From: Thiohalocapsa sp963695445
Lineage (GTDB): Bacteria; Pseudomonadota; Gammaproteobacteria; Chromatiales; Chromatiaceae
DNA: 64,000 nucleotides
Assembly: GCA_963695445.1 (NCBI GenBank)
Contig: CAVOGV010000007.1
Coordinates: 52,783 to 116,782 of the forward strand
Reading direction: 5' to 3'
Of this stretch, positions 55,201-64,000 are shown piece by piece (position 1 is the stretch's first letter; every line of letters starts with the position of its first letter). Under the pieces are notes generated by a model. The model saw only the letters and a list, made by a program, of their open reading frames with translations. It had not been told where the DNA came from and searched no databases. A program made the translations under genes and the position numbers.

Positions 55201-56605
55201 GGAGCAGGGCACCCTGCCGCCGCTGCTGCGGGTGATCCGCACCCTGCGCTTCGGCCTGGACTGGAGCGTCGTCAGCGAGGTCCAGCGGTTGTCGCCGGCG
55301 TCGGCCCCGGTCACGCTGCGGGTGCCGCTGATCCCTGGCGAGGCGGTGACCAGCCCCGGCCTGCAGGTGGACGCCGGGCGCATCCTGGTCTCCCTGCCAC
55401 CGGGAAGCCAGCGCATGGGTTGGTCGTCCAGCCTCAAGGCGGTCGATCGACTGACCCTGACGGCGGCCGATGATCCGAGGCTCAGCGAGGAATGGCGCCT
55501 GGAGGTCAGTCCACTCTGGCATGTGACCTCGGAGGGTGTGCCGTCCGTGCAGAACCTCAATGCCGCCGAGCAATGGCTGCCGACCTGGCGACCTTGGCCC
55601 GGCGAGACCCTGCAGCTGGCGTTGTCGCGACCCATCGGGGTGCCGGGGCCGACCCTGACCCTGGATCGCAGCCGCTACCAGGTCACGCCGGGTCGTCGCG
55701 CCAGCGAGGCCCAGCTGGAACTGGCCCTGCGCAGCAGTCAGGGCGGGCGCCATCGCATCCAGCTGCCGGCCGGCGCGGAGCTGACGCAATTGACGGTGGA
55801 CGGACAACAACGCCCGTTGGCGTTGCAGGACGGCGCCCTCGACCTGCCGCTGATCCCCGGCAGCCAGCAGATCGTCATCGGCTGGCGTGAGCCGACCCGG
55901 TTGCAGACCCTGTTCCGGCCCGCCGTCGTGCAACTGGGCACGCCCGGCGTCAACGCCACGACCGAGATTCAGCTTGGCCGCGCCCGCTGGGTGCTCTGGA
56001 CGGCCGGCCCCGGCATCGGTCCGGCGGTGCAGTTCTGGGGGCTGCTGGCGGTGCTGGCGGTGTTCGCCGCGGTGCTGTCGCGCTCGCGGCTGACGCCGCT
56101 CGGCTTCATCGACTGGTTGCTGCTCGGCATCGGGCTCAGTCAGGTCAGTGTCTGGGTCGGCGCTCTGGTGGCCCTGTGGCTGTTCGCCCTCGGGCTGCGT
56201 CGGCGCCTTGGCGAGGACATCGCCGCCTGGCGATTCAACCTCAGCCAGCTGGGCCTGGTGTTGCTGAGCATCGCGGCGCTGCTGGCGCTGTTGGTGGCCC
56301 TGCAGCAGGGCCTGCTCGGCAGCCCGGAGATGCAGATCGCCGGCAACGGCTCCACCGCCACCAGCCTCAACTGGTATCTCGATCGGCAGGGGCCGGAGAC
56401 CGCGGCGGTGACCGTCGTCTCCGCGCCCATCTGGGTTTACCGTGCCTTGATGTTGGGCTGGGCCCTGTGGCTCGCCTGGCGCCTGCTCGGCTGGCTGCGC
56501 TGGGGCTGGCAAGGCTTCGCCGAGCCTGCGCTGTGGCGCGATCCCAAGGCTGATCGCAAGGCTGATCTCAAGTCTGGGCAAGCACCGCTAACCCTTGATG
56601 TTTAG
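52260..56605 (+). CDS. Large multi-membrane-segment protein of unknown function, several frameshifts
   Basis: About 1450 residues. A signal peptide (MSRTFRSIASAVLLTTLTFV, VHA) begins at ATG 52260 and shifts frame near 52340 into the main open frame, which runs to 56605. The first third is beta-rich and periplasmic-like. Membrane helices follow at about residues 440-560 of the main frame (FLVLIAALAIGRLWGWPWGL; YYRVALLLLVLIALPFLVTQ) and 670-700. At about 54540-54690 the better reading is one frame over (VVAGVLLGGVLLVQPDTGLA), with a compensating shift back to DLVEVTTFPPVELLTDLKQR. More helices occupy the last 160 residues. I do not recognise the family. It sits between lutBC and purU. Confidence 0.65.
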
Positions 56606-56632
56606 CTCGCATCTCTCAGCAGTGGGTTGAAA

Positions 56633-57487
<855 letters not shown>

Positions 57488-57632
57488 GGGCGCTAGACGT
57501 CGTTTCTGAGTGGCAATGCACTGTGTGCATGAGCGCGTCGATGTGAATCGCCTGAGGCGCCCTCGAAGCCCCAGTTGGCAGAGGGCCGTTTCAGCCAACA
57601 GCGATCACCCCACCGTCCGCACCAGCAGCCCG

Positions 57633-58499
57633 CTAGGCGGGCAGTTCGTTGACCTGCACCGCAACGTTCAAGATCGGTTGCTGGCCAGTTGGCCCTAAAA
57701 AGCTCCCGGCCACCGGCGGTACGGCCTCCGGGTGGCGCGCCACGGCGACCGCGATGTGGCGGTTACCCGTGACCTCGCCACTGGTCGGGTCGAAGCCCTT
57801 CCAGCCCGCGCCGGGTAGGTAGGCCTCCGCCCACGCATGCGTCGAGGCGTTGCCGGCCTCGGTGGCGGGCGCAAACAGATAGCCGCTGACGAAGCGGCTT
57901 GCGAGGCCGAGGAATCGACAGCCTTCCATGAACAGGGCGGCGAAGTCTCGACAGGAGCCGCTGTTGTTCGACAGCGTCAGCGCCGGCGACTGCACGCCGG
58001 GTTCCTCCCGCATCTGGTAGACACAGCGGCCGGCAATCTCGCGGTTCATGCGATCGAGCAGCGCGAAGGTCTGCATCGGTTGCAGCAGGCCGAGGCCGTC
58101 GAGCCAGCCCCGCACCGCGTCTCGATCCTGCGCCGACGGATAGACCGATTGCTCAAAGGGCGCGAGCTCGGCCTGTTCCTCCTCGGCGTACTGGAACGGA
58201 TGCATCACCGCGTAGTCATCGACCAGAAAATCGAACGGGTTCTCCTCGTAGTGCTGGATGACAACGTTGCTGGAGACGCGCAGCTGTGCTGATGGCTCGC
58301 TGAAGCTCACCAGTGCCACCGAGTTGTCGAGCACATCGCGCTTCCACTGCAACGTATGAGCTGGAGTGATCTCGAGCAGCGACGACTCGATGCGGACATT
58401 GTGGTTCTCCCGCGGTCGCAGCAGCAGCCGGTGCGGAAGCAGCGACACCGGGCTGGGGAACAGGTACTCGGTGATGTGGCTGATGTTGATACGTCGCAT
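57633..58499 (-). CDS. Transglutaminase-like (BTLCP) cysteine protease family protein
   Basis: 288 residues from ATG 58499 (MRRINISHITEYLFPSPVSL). An N-terminal bacterial transglutaminase-like domain (SLLPHRLLLRPRENHNVRI) precedes the transglutaminase core with Cys in NNSGSCRDFAALFMEGCRFL, His in ASTHAWAEAYLP and Asp in GWKGFDPTSG. The three residues form the usual triad. No signal peptide is seen. These are usually uncharacterised and often paired with other genes; here it is flanked by purU and an Fe-S protein without an obvious link. Confidence 0.9.
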   Translation of the reverse strand: MRRINISHITEYLFPSPVSLLPHRLLLRPRENHNVRIESSLLEITPAHTLQWKRDVLDNSVALVSFSEPSAQLRVSSNVVIQHYEENPFDFLVDDYAVMHPFQYAEEEQAELAPFEQSVYPSAQDRDAVRGWLDGLGLLQPMQTFALLDRMNREIAGRCVYQMREEPGVQSPALTLSNNSGSCRDFAALFMEGCRFLGLASRFVSGYLFAPATEAGNASTHAWAEAYLPGAGWKGFDPTSGEVTGNRHIAVAVARHPEAVPPVAGSFLGPTGQQPILNVAVQVNELPA

Positions 58500-58867
58500 G
58501 GGCGACTCGCTGGTGTCGGGGTGCGTTCGAAAGTGAGATCGATGCTGTAGAAGCATGACAGAAGTGTGATGGCGGCCAGCGACGCACGCAAGCGATCGGC
58601 CAGACACAGGTCGGCGTCCAGCCACCGAGAAGGCGAAGCGCAGGGGATGTGAGGTTGCTGTCTTGCCTCGCTCCCGCCACCATTCTGCTGTTGGCCTGAT
58701 CGCTCAGGGTGTCAGGCAGGTCTCGCCGCGGCGGGCGCCGCAGTACACGCGGAGCAGTTCGCTGATGTCGCTCCGCGGTCCAGATCATGCTCGATCCAGA
58801 CCAGGGCCTTCAGGCCGAGATTCGCGGCAGGGGTGGTCAGTTCGAATCGAAACGGCATTGGCGTTGT

Positions 58868-60081
58868 TTAGCTGTCAGCTCGCCGACGGCGTGTCAGTGT
58901 CCGCCAGCCTTGACTCGCACGGTCCGCGACGAACGGCCAGAGCCGCCCCTTTTCCCACAGGATGCGAGCGAACATCTGGCCCTTGGTCCGCGGCGGTATC
59001 GCCGGGTTGGGCCGCGGCACCAAGTGGATGGCATCGTGCTCGCAGGCATTGATGCAGGCACCGCAGCCAAGGCAGACCTGCTGATCGATACCAGCAAAGC
59101 GTTCGGCTGCGCGGACGGCTGCGGGCGTCGGTGGCCAGGCCGATGCATTTGACGTTGCAGGCCTTCATGCACTCTCCGCAATAGTCGCAGCGCTGCGGGT
59201 CGATCTCGGCCAGAAAGGGCGCCTTGGCGATGCCGTCGGCGAAGCCCATCTGCACCCCCGCCATCAATTCGCAACAGCAGCGGCAGCAGTTGCAGACGAA
59301 CGACGGTTGCTCGCGGATGTTGTCGGTGACGTGGGTCAGGCCCAGCGCGTGGGCCTGCTCGAGCTTCGCCAGCATGGCGGCCTTGTCGAGTTCCTTCGCG
59401 AAGCCGCGGCGCACCAGGAAGCGGGCGCCTTCACCGAGCACCATACAGATGTCTTCCACCGGTGCGCCCTTGCGGCAGGGTTCGCCAAGGTGTTCCTTCT
59501 TGTGGCGGCAATAGCAGAGGGTCACGGCGCAGTAGTCGGCGTGCTCGATGATGCGCCGGGCGTCCTCGTAGTCGGTGATCCTGGATTCCACCGGAACGTG
59601 CTCCCGGTAGACCAGCGCGCGGGTGAGCTGGGTGGGGCTGCCGAAGAATTCTCCGGCCTGTCCGGCGCGGCCGTTCTCGTGCAGATAGTCGGACATGAGC
59701 CGGGCGAGCTCCGGCATCGAGACCTCGCTTGTGAGTCGAGCACGTCGGCGCATGAAGGTGAACTCCATGAATCCAATCAGGCCCGGTACCAGCAGATAGT
59801 AGGTCTGCTCGCCGTAGGGCAGGTCCATGACCAGGCCCTTGTCGGCCATGCGATTCCAGGATTGGCAGCAACTCTTCGGCGGGCATTCGGGTGCGCTCCG
59901 CCAATTCCGCGAGCGTTGCCTCGTGCAGCGGAAAGCGCGAGGCGACCTCCGCCTCGCGCTCCTCGAACAAGAGCGACAGAATTTCGCGCAACCGCGGGCT
60001 GTCCACCAGACCGATCGGATAGCGGTTGAGGCGGTCGATCAGCGGCACCAGGGATGACTTTGTGCCGAGCAGGTGTCCCAT
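58868..60081 (-). CDS. Fe-S protein with N-terminal helix-turn-helix-like region and two ferredoxin clusters, two frameshifts
   Basis: From ATG 60081 the first frame is MGHLLGTKSSLVPLIDRLNR, then an ATLAELAERTRMPAEELLPI region that resembles a winged helix. The frame changes near 59845 to MADKGLVMDLPYGEQTYYLL. This frame carries a CYCRHKKEHLGEPC motif, a Cys-dense CNCCRCCCELMAG and a 4Fe-4S motif RCDYCGECMKACNVKC. The frame changes again near 59115 to a second ferredoxin motif CLGCGACINACEHDAIHL and the stop at 58868. Joined length about 405. I do not recognise its function. Confidence 0.75.
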
Positions 60082-60211
60082 GCTGTTCTCCGTAGGGGGA
60101 ATACCAAAAATAGACTTTTCGAATATACGGTCTGGCCCTAGAGTGGCGGTATTCTATGCGACCAAGTCCCGTGGTCGTCTTTACGCTGCGCTGAACCGCC
60201 TGCCTGCACGC

Positions 60212-61432
60212 ATGATTGAATCCGGCACTCCCGCCTACTGGCGCGCCACGCTGGCGCTGAGTCTAGGCTCCATTCTGATTTTCGCCAATCTGTATACGCC
60301 GCAGCCGTTGTTGCCGCTGCTGCGCGCTGGGTTCGGCGTGACCGAGTTGCAGGCGGCCCTGTGCGTGACGATCAGCACACTGACCCTCGGGCTGTCGCTG
60401 CTGATCTACGGGCCGCTGTCGGATGCCATCGGGCGGCGGCCGCTGATGTTGGTGACCATGGCGCTGGCGACGCTTTGCACGCTGACCATTCCCCTGGCCA
60501 ACGATTTCAATACGTTGCTCGCATTGCGAGCGTTGCAGGGGCTGTTCCTGGGTGGGCTGCCGGCGGTGGCGCTGGCCTATATGGGGGACGAGTTCAAGCA
60601 CGACGCCATGCTGCTGGCGGTGGGCATCTATATCGGCGCGAATTCCGTGGGCGGCATCGCCGGGCGACTGATGAGCGGTCTAGCGGGTGCGCAGTGGGGA
60701 TGGCAGGGCAGTTTCGTCGCGGCTGGTCTGGTGAGTGTGGTCATCCTGGCGGTGTTCGTCTGGGCGCTGCCGCCGTCGCGGGGATTCCATCCGGCGCCGC
60801 TGCGACTGGGGCGGATGGCGACGGACTTGGGTCGGCATTTGCGCAATCCGCCGGTGCTCGTCGCCTGCCTGATCGGCGGGATCAACTTCATGGTCTTCGT
60901 CAATCTCTACAGCTATGTCACCTATGTGCTCAGCGCGCCCCCTTACGACCTGTCCACCGGCTGGCTTGGCATGCTGTTCCTGACCTATCTCTCCGGCACC
61001 GTGGCGGCAACCTTCTCGGGTCGGCTGGTTCGCGGCGGCTCGCAACCGCTGGCCATGGTGGCAGGCATCGGTCTGTTGATGCTGGGAACCCTGATGACGC
61101 TGATTCCGCGGCTGGATGCGATCGTCGCGGGGCTCTTGGTGAATGCCTTCGGGTTCTTCTTGACGCATTCGCAGGCGTCCGGCTGGGTGAGCCGGCATGC
61201 GACCCACGCCCGTGCCAGCGCATCGTCGCTGTATCTGGTGTTCTACTATGCCGGTGCCAGCATCGGCGGTTTCTATCTCGGTCCGTTCTGGAACTGGCTG
61301 GGTTGGCCGGGCGTGGTGCTCGGCGCATTGGTCGGGTTCTTGGCGGCGCTGTTGCTCGCGGTCTGGCTGCGCCTGCGCGAGGGCGTGGTCGCTGACGGGG
61401 CCGTGGCCGAAGCGGCGACCAGCGCGGGGTAA
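60212..61432 (+). CDS. MFS transporter, YnfM-like
   Basis: 406 residues with 12 predicted helices, from the ATG at 60212 (MIESGTPAYWRATLALSLGS). Landmarks: FANLYTPQPLLPLLRAGFGV, the loop signature GPLSDAIGRRPLML, GLPAVALAYMGDEF and TYVLSAPPYDLSTGWLGMLF. Substrate cannot be read from the sequence. Divergent from the Fe-S protein; the 130-base gap contains an AT-rich CCAAAAATAGACTTTTCGAA. Confidence 0.9.
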   Translation: MIESGTPAYWRATLALSLGSILIFANLYTPQPLLPLLRAGFGVTELQAALCVTISTLTLGLSLLIYGPLSDAIGRRPLMLVTMALATLCTLTIPLANDFNTLLALRALQGLFLGGLPAVALAYMGDEFKHDAMLLAVGIYIGANSVGGIAGRLMSGLAGAQWGWQGSFVAAGLVSVVILAVFVWALPPSRGFHPAPLRLGRMATDLGRHLRNPPVLVACLIGGINFMVFVNLYSYVTYVLSAPPYDLSTGWLGMLFLTYLSGTVAATFSGRLVRGGSQPLAMVAGIGLLMLGTLMTLIPRLDAIVAGLLVNAFGFFLTHSQASGWVSRHATHARASASSLYLVFYYAGASIGGFYLGPFWNWLGWPGVVLGALVGFLAALLLAVWLRLREGVVADGAVAEAATSAG

Positions 61433-61483
61433 CCCGTCAACCCAGCTGGGAAGAACGCCAACAGCAGTTCCAGACTGTCCGGT

Positions 61484-62556
61484 TTAGCCGCTTGCCGGGC
61501 CTACCAGCGTTTGCAGGCGCTCCTGCAGTGCGTCGATTTCCCGCTGCTGGCGCTTAACCTGCTTTAGCAGTTCCGGCAGTTGAGACAGGGCCGCGAGTTC
61601 TCGCAGCGTATCCTTCACCGGGCGTGCCGGGGTGCCGAACACGGCGGCGCCGGCGGGGACATCCTTGGTGACCCCGGACTGGCCGCCCACGCGGGCACCG
61701 GCGCCGACCTTGACATGATCCGACACGGCGACCTGTCCGGAGATCACCGCGCCGGTGCCCACCGTACTGCTGCCGGCAACGCCGGATTGGCTGATCAGGA
61801 TCGCGTGCTCGCCGATGTCGGTGTTATGGGCCACCTGCACCAGATTGTCGATCCGAGCACCGCGGCGAATGCGGGTCTCGCCGAGGGTGGCGCGGTCGAC
61901 ACAGCAGTTGCAGCCGATGTCGACGTCGTCCTCGATGACCACCCGCCCAAGTTGCGGAATCTTGCGGTGGCGCTGTCCGTCCCAATGAAAGCCGAAGCCG
62001 TCACTGCCGATGACCGGCACCGCTGTGGATCACGCAGCGCGCGCCGATGCGGCTGCCTGCATGGAGCGTGACATTGGCCTCGAGCAGAGCAATCGTCACC
62101 GAGCCGCACGCCGGGTCCCAGCCAACACCCAGGGCCGATCACGCAGCGTGCGCCGATGTGCACGTCCGCGTCGACCACGCTGCAGGCGCCGATGGCCACA
62201 TCGCTCTCCAGGCGTGCCGTCGCGTCGACCTGCGCGCTGGCATGGACGCCCGGCGCAGCAGCCGCCGGTACGAAGCATTCGGCGATGCTGAAGAAGCTCT
62301 TGCGCGGTTCCGGCAGCCGGATCAGCAGCGGACCGACGATCGCCGGGAACTGCTCCGACACCAGCACGGCGCCAGCGCCGCTGGCCGCGACCTGGTCCGC
62401 CTGTCCGCTCTGTTCGGCGAAACACAGATCCGTTGCCGCGGCGAGTTCCAGCGTGTTGACGCCGAGGATCTTGAGGGGGGCTGTGCTGAGGGCCGAGCCC
62501 GTTTCAGGGAGGGCGATGTCGAGATGGGCCGCCAGCCCGGGCAGGTCGAAAACCAT
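61484..62556 (-). CDS. lpxD: UDP-3-O-acylglucosamine N-acyltransferase LpxD, frameshifted
   Basis: Third step of lipid A synthesis. From ATG 62556: MVFDLPGLAAHLDIALPETG, the UDP-binding N-terminal domain, and a hexapeptide-repeat region (VVDADVHIGARCVIGPGCWL). It shifts near 62110-62120 and again near 62020 and continues with VIGSDGFGFHWDGQRHRKIP, IDNLVQVAHNTDIGEHAILI (catalytic His) and a C-terminal helix. Joined length is about 358 residues, as expected. LpxD is essential, so the frameshifts probably reflect sequence error. It stands apart from other lipid A genes. Confidence 0.92.
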
Positions 62557-63051
62557 GGCGTCACCTGTGCGAGTGTAGTCGCGCGCGATCGATGGATGGA
62601 AGGGTTGAGCCGCCGCGCTTGTTCGTTGTGTCGCTTCAGGCGTGCCACTTCAGGCGGGCCGTTCATTGCGGACTCCGGAGGATGAGGGCGGTGCGTGCAT
62701 GAAGCCAGCGCCGCCGGGGAAAGGATGACGTGCGTCGACCGGGAGCCGGATTCGGCTGTTCTTGCATGACCTCAGTGGCCGTCACTGAATGAGATTTCCG
62801 CTGCCGAGCAAACGGTCTGAAAATGTGCCATGCTTGTACACGTCAAGCTGGAATCGAGTAGCGCATTGGCAAGCGGCACAGAGGCGCCAGAAGCGGATCA
62901 TAATCTATCAAAAATTTATAGCACACTTTATTCGTTACCTTCCGAGGATATCTGCGTCCTCGGCCCTGGTTTGGCACGTATGAGCAAGCTCAACGCCCGG
63001 CATGCGGTGCATAAGACTAAAAATTTAAAGGGATTTTTTCAGATCGCAGGC
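62557..63051. other. Gap before the bacteriophytochrome, no gene recognised
   Basis: About 495 bases, AT-richer in 62890-63030. Small ORFs here do not resemble known proteins. It probably carries the promoters of lpxD (minus) and the phytochrome (plus). Confidence 0.4.
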
Positions 63052-64000
63052 ATGACCTGGAGTTTAGAATCAGCCCGATGCCGCCCCCGATGCCGCCCCG
63101 GTCCGCACCGAAGAACCCCTCCCGGACCTGAGCCTGTGTGATCAGGAGCCGATACACATTCCAGGATCAATTCAGCCCCGTGGTGTCTTGATGGCGCTTC
63201 AAGGGGACGGGGCTTTGTGTCACCCAAGTTTCGCAAAGCAGTCTGTCACTGCTCGGGTCGCCACCCGCCGAATTGCTCGGGCAACCACTGCGAGTGGTAC
63301 TCGGAGCCGATCTGGCCCAGCAGGTCCGAGCCGCCAGTCAGCGATGGCTGGCATCCCCGCAGTGTTCTGCCTGTTTCGTCTGGTTGCGTTCTGGAACAGA
63401 AGACGCGTTTTCTGGTTATGTGCACCGTCAGGGAGATATCCTGGTGCTGGAGTTGGAGCCCCAGCCTGCCGACGATCAGACCGCTGCCCCGGGCTGGCTC
63501 GATGATGCGTTGGCCCGCTTCGCCGCGCTGCGTGCACAGCGGAACTCGATGCCAAGCTGACGGCTGCGGTGACGCTGTTTCGCGAACTGACCGGCTACGA
63601 CCGGGTCATGATCTACCGTTTCGATGCCGAGTGGCATGGGGAGGTTGTCGCCGAGTCGCGCCGTGCCGATATCGAATCCTACCTTGGTCTGCACTATCCC
63701 GCCTCGGATATCCCAGTTCAGGCACGCCGACTCTATATCATCAGATCTCCAACCCGCATCATCGTCGACATCGAGGACGAGCCCTCGCCGTCGGTCCCGC
63801 TGCGCGATCCGCAGACGGGTGCCATGTTGGACCTGTCTCTAAGCCTACTGCGCAGCGTGTCGCCGGTGCACCTGGAGTATCTGCGCAACATGGGCGTGCG
63901 CGCGACATTGACGGCATCGTTGGTGTGCGACTGCACATTACGGGGCTCATCGCCTGTCGATCATCTGACCCCGCGGGTCATTCCTCGCCGGTTTCGCGAG
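63052..64000 (+). CDS. Bacteriophytochrome, N-terminal part, with frameshifts (continues beyond the window)
   Basis: Red/far-red photoreceptor. A start at ATG 63052 (MTWSLESA) becomes continuous if one C of a CCC run is removed; it then reads LSLCDQEPIHIPGSIQPRGV, the biliverdin-binding PAS segment with the conserved Cys. Pieces in other frames give LGQPLRVVLGADLAQQVRAA, then the GAF domain FRELTGYDRVMIYRFDAEWH and YLGLHYPASDIPVQARRLY (PASDIP motif), and later LLRSVSPVHLEYLRNMGV. Frames change near 63240, 63545 and 63925. The right end is cut off by the window. The His of the usual QPHG motif is Arg here. Confidence 0.85.

Noticed and set aside
54500..56581. 693-residue minus-strand ORF opposite the large membrane protein
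   Set aside because: Antisense shadow; Gln/Arg/Pro-rich with no recognisable domain.

Overview
The window is GC-rich, gene-dense DNA from a Gram-negative gammaproteobacterium. The type VI secretion (T6SS) locus, lipid A gene lpxD, gammaproteobacterial-type guaBA/xseA/tadA/rarA genes and a bacteriophytochrome together suggest a purple sulfur bacterium (Chromatiales). That placement is inference; no rRNA is present.

Bases 1-28300 form one T6SS island in two arms that converge near 16.9 kb. The plus-strand arm starts with the 3' end of tssM, then tagF and the PP2C phosphatase pppA. A frameshifted autotransporter-like gene follows, then a VgrG delivery module: vgrG, a DUF6484 protein, a DUF2169 adaptor, a ketoacyl-synthase-like protein with the nucleophilic Cys replaced by His, and a PAAR-like DUF4150 protein with an unassigned C-terminal extension. 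Behind it lies an accessory cargo zone of lower-GC orphan genes, a peptidoglycan-binding plus papain/CHAP-like hydrolase, decayed toxin-antitoxin fragments, a broken TIR-FHA fusion gene and a broken TIGR02270 gene. The minus-strand arm (28.3 to 16.9 kb) carries tssA, tssB, tssC, hcp, tagJ, tssE, tssF, tssG and clpV. The island stops beside a tRNA-Ser(CGA) gene. TssJ, TssK and TssL are not seen and presumably lie left of the window.

The right-hand half is largely chromosomal housekeeping: tadA, guaA and guaB (minus strand), xseA, a PAS/GAF/GGDEF/EAL signalling protein, a LuxR-type response regulator, rarA and an SMR (Gdx/SugE-type) exporter. An ISAs1-family transposase remnant and an amidohydrolase remnant follow. 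Next come a GT2-ArnT-like-PAP2 envelope operon, a decayed vapBC pair, a moxR-DUF58 pair, lutBC and a large membrane protein of unknown function. The window ends with purU, a transglutaminase-like protein, an Fe-S protein, an MFS exporter, lpxD and the 5' part of a bacteriophytochrome gene cut by the window end.

A striking property is the number of apparent frameshifts (about 25 or more). They affect genes expected to be essential or important (guaA, lpxD, xseA, clpV, moxR), and several sit in short homopolymers. This looks more like an unpolished assembly than mass gene death, so genes called here as frameshifted may be intact in the organism. The toxin-antitoxin, amidohydrolase and transposase remnants look truly decayed because they also lack whole segments. 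Two kinds of palindromic repeat, several long inverted repeats and a few promoter/terminator candidates are also recorded.
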